This document shows positions 62,885 to 64,000 of a stretch of DNA of 64,000 nt, piece after piece. Under the pieces are notes generated by a model that was given only the letters and a program-made list of their open reading frames with translations, made no database searches and had not been told where the DNA came from. Source of the DNA: Pseudomonas sp. CFII64 (GTDB lineage Bacteria > Pseudomonadota > Gammaproteobacteria > Pseudomonadales > Pseudomonadaceae); the NCBI RefSeq assembly GCF_000416235.1, contig NZ_ATLO01000028.1, positions 62,001 to 126,000 of the forward strand, read 5' to 3'. Made by a program: the position numbers and the translations under genes. Each line of letters starts with the position of its first letter. Position 1 is the stretch's first letter.

Positions 62885-64000
62885 CTACAGCGCCAGGCTG
62901 CCCACGAAGGTCTTGATACGCTGGCATGCCTGAGTTAGATGTTTGTCGCTGACGGTGAAGGCCAGCCGCACGAAACCTTGCGACGGCTCACCGAATGCTG
63001 CGGCATCGAGTACCGAGACACCGCTCTCGCGCAATAATCGCCAGGCGAACTCCAGCGAGCTGAGCCCCGTGGCGCGAACGTCCAGCAGCACGAACATGCC
63101 AGCATCGGGCTTGAGCACGGTGATCGCCGGGCAGTCCTGCAACTCAGCCACCACCAGGTCACGCCGGCGCCGGTAAATCTTGCGCATGCCAAGCGTCACT
63201 TCAGCGTGGGCCGTCACTGCCACCAAAGCGGCCTCCATGACGAAACCGGGCAAGCCATACACCATGCTCAACGACAGATTTTCCGCATGGCGGATCAGTG
63301 CGGGCGTGGCGACTATCCAACCCATACGCCAGCCAGTCATCGCGTGCGACTTGGACAGGCTGCTGACCACGACGCAGCGCTCGGCCATGCCCGGCAAACT
63401 GGCCAGGCTGACGTACTCATGCTCATAGCAGAGGCTTTCATAGACTTCGTCGACAACGACCCACAAGTCGTGAGCAATCGCCAGGTCGGCGATGGTTTGC
63501 AGCTCGGCAACATCAAGCATCACGCCCGTCGGATTGTTCGGATTGGAAACAAATATCGCCCGGGTTCGCGGGGTAACTGCAGCGGCCAGCCGTGCAGCAT
63601 CAAGGCGAAATCCAGAGTCCGGATCACAGGCGACTCGCACCAAGGTGGCACCGGAAGCCCTGAGCGTTGCCTCATAGGTGACATACATCGGGTCCAGGGA
63701 AATCACTTCGTCCCCTGCCTGCAGCAAACACAGGGATGCGACGAACAAGGCGTTCTGCGCCCCGGCCATGGTGATCACATTTTCCGCAAGCACCTCGCGG
63801 CCAAGGGATTTCGCGTAGCGTGCGGCAATCGCCCGACGCAACTCGGTACGCCCGGCAATGTGGGTGTAATGGGTATCGCCGGCGCGCAGTGCAGTGATTG
63901 CGGCCTCGGTAATAAAGTCCGGGGTTGCGAAATCCGGGTCGCCGACGCTGAGCAGGATCACATCCTCGCCGCGCTCCTGTGCCTCACAGGCCGCGTAATG
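62885..64000 (-). CDS. Class I/II pyridoxal-phosphate aminotransferase, 5' end outside the window
   Basis: 372 residues visible; the frame is open to base 64000, reading HYAACEAQERGEDVILLSVGDPDF, so the first ~25 codons are missing. Fold-type I features: PLP-phosphate region MAGAQNALF, substrate Asn/Asp in NPNNPTGVM and VVDEVYESL, the PLP lysine in SSLSKSHAMTGWRMGW, and the carboxylate-binding arginine in FVRLAFT. It is of the aspartate/aromatic aminotransferase group; the specific amino acid cannot be told. Confidence 0.9.
   Translation of the reverse strand, partial: HYAACEAQERGEDVILLSVGDPDFATPDFITEAAITALRAGDTHYTHIAGRTELRRAIAARYAKSLGREVLAENVITMAGAQNALFVASLCLLQAGDEVISLDPMYVTYEATLRASGATLVRVACDPDSGFRLDAARLAAAVTPRTRAIFVSNPNNPTGVMLDVAELQTIADLAIAHDLWVVVDEVYESLCYEHEYVSLASLPGMAERCVVVSSLSKSHAMTGWRMGWIVATPALIRHAENLSLSMVYGLPGFVMEAALVAVTAHAEVTLGMRKIYRRRRDLVVAELQDCPAITVLKPDAGMFVLLDVRATGLSSLEFAWRLLRESGVSVLDAAAFGEPSQGFVRLAFTVSDKHLTQACQRIKTFVGSLAL

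Overview
The window looks like chromosome of a fluorescent-group Pseudomonas or close relative. The basis is the moderately high GC, two OprD-type porins, a DUF2790 protein, a gcl-hyi-glxR block, a REP pair of the Pseudomonas type and the general style of the operons. No rRNA, tRNA, CRISPR array, insertion sequence or prophage gene was seen. Both ends cut genes: an NADH dehydrogenase (ndh) on the left and a class I/II aminotransferase on the right.

Left part (1-18 kb). After ndh comes a salicylate catabolic operon on the minus strand: nahG salicylate hydroxylase, catA catechol 1,2-dioxygenase, an aryl-alcohol dehydrogenase, a nahF-type salicylaldehyde dehydrogenase and an outer-membrane channel. 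A divergent nahR activator precedes it, and a NahR-box-like site lies between nahG and nahR. The gene set would take salicyl alcohol through salicylaldehyde and salicylate to catechol and cis,cis-muconate. Next to it are a decayed cupin gene, an AraC regulator, a VOC protein, an Old-Yellow-Enzyme reductase and an intact paralogue of the cupin. A gene-poor stretch (13.1-14.4 kb), a small secreted protein and a TRAP transporter (Q-M-P order) follow.

Middle (18-42 kb). A chemoreceptor with its sensor module at the C-terminus is followed by a GntR-controlled peptide-type uptake operon (two M20 peptidases, an ABC importer with fused ATPases, an OprD porin). A minus-strand operon of MFS carrier, dihydroxyacetone-kinase-like kinase, RpiB-like and TIM-like isomerases, xylose-isomerase-like decarboxylase and PGDH_C dehydrogenase matches the D-apionate route through L-erythrulose to D-erythrose 4-phosphate, with a NanR-like regulator downstream. 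A REP pair, an orphan sensor kinase, a GH13 glycosyl hydrolase-family protein, a LysR gene frameshifted at an A8 tract, a DJ-1/PfpI protein and a GlxA-type regulator complete this part.

Right part (44-64 kb). The most interesting feature is a compact minus-strand operon of ten genes (55933 down to 43876): cupin, methionyl-tRNA-synthetase-like protein, glycine/D-amino-acid-oxidase-like flavoprotein, a periplasmic-binding-protein fold without signal peptide, a SidA/IucD-type N-hydroxylase, a fused SbnA-SbnB 2,3-diaminopropionate synthase, a second FAD/NAD(P)-binding protein, a LysE exporter, an iron alcohol dehydrogenase and a serine hydrolase. N-hydroxylase plus cupin plus MetRS-like protein is the known tool-kit for making N-N bonds (hydrazines). 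Here it is split into separate genes and combined with diaminopropionate synthesis, so the operon probably makes an undescribed N-N-containing amino-acid metabolite. To its right lie a DUF2790 protein, a LysR regulator divergent from gcl-hyi-glxR (glyoxylate to glycerate), a second OprD porin, a candidate Fur-controlled small RNA and the cut aminotransferase.
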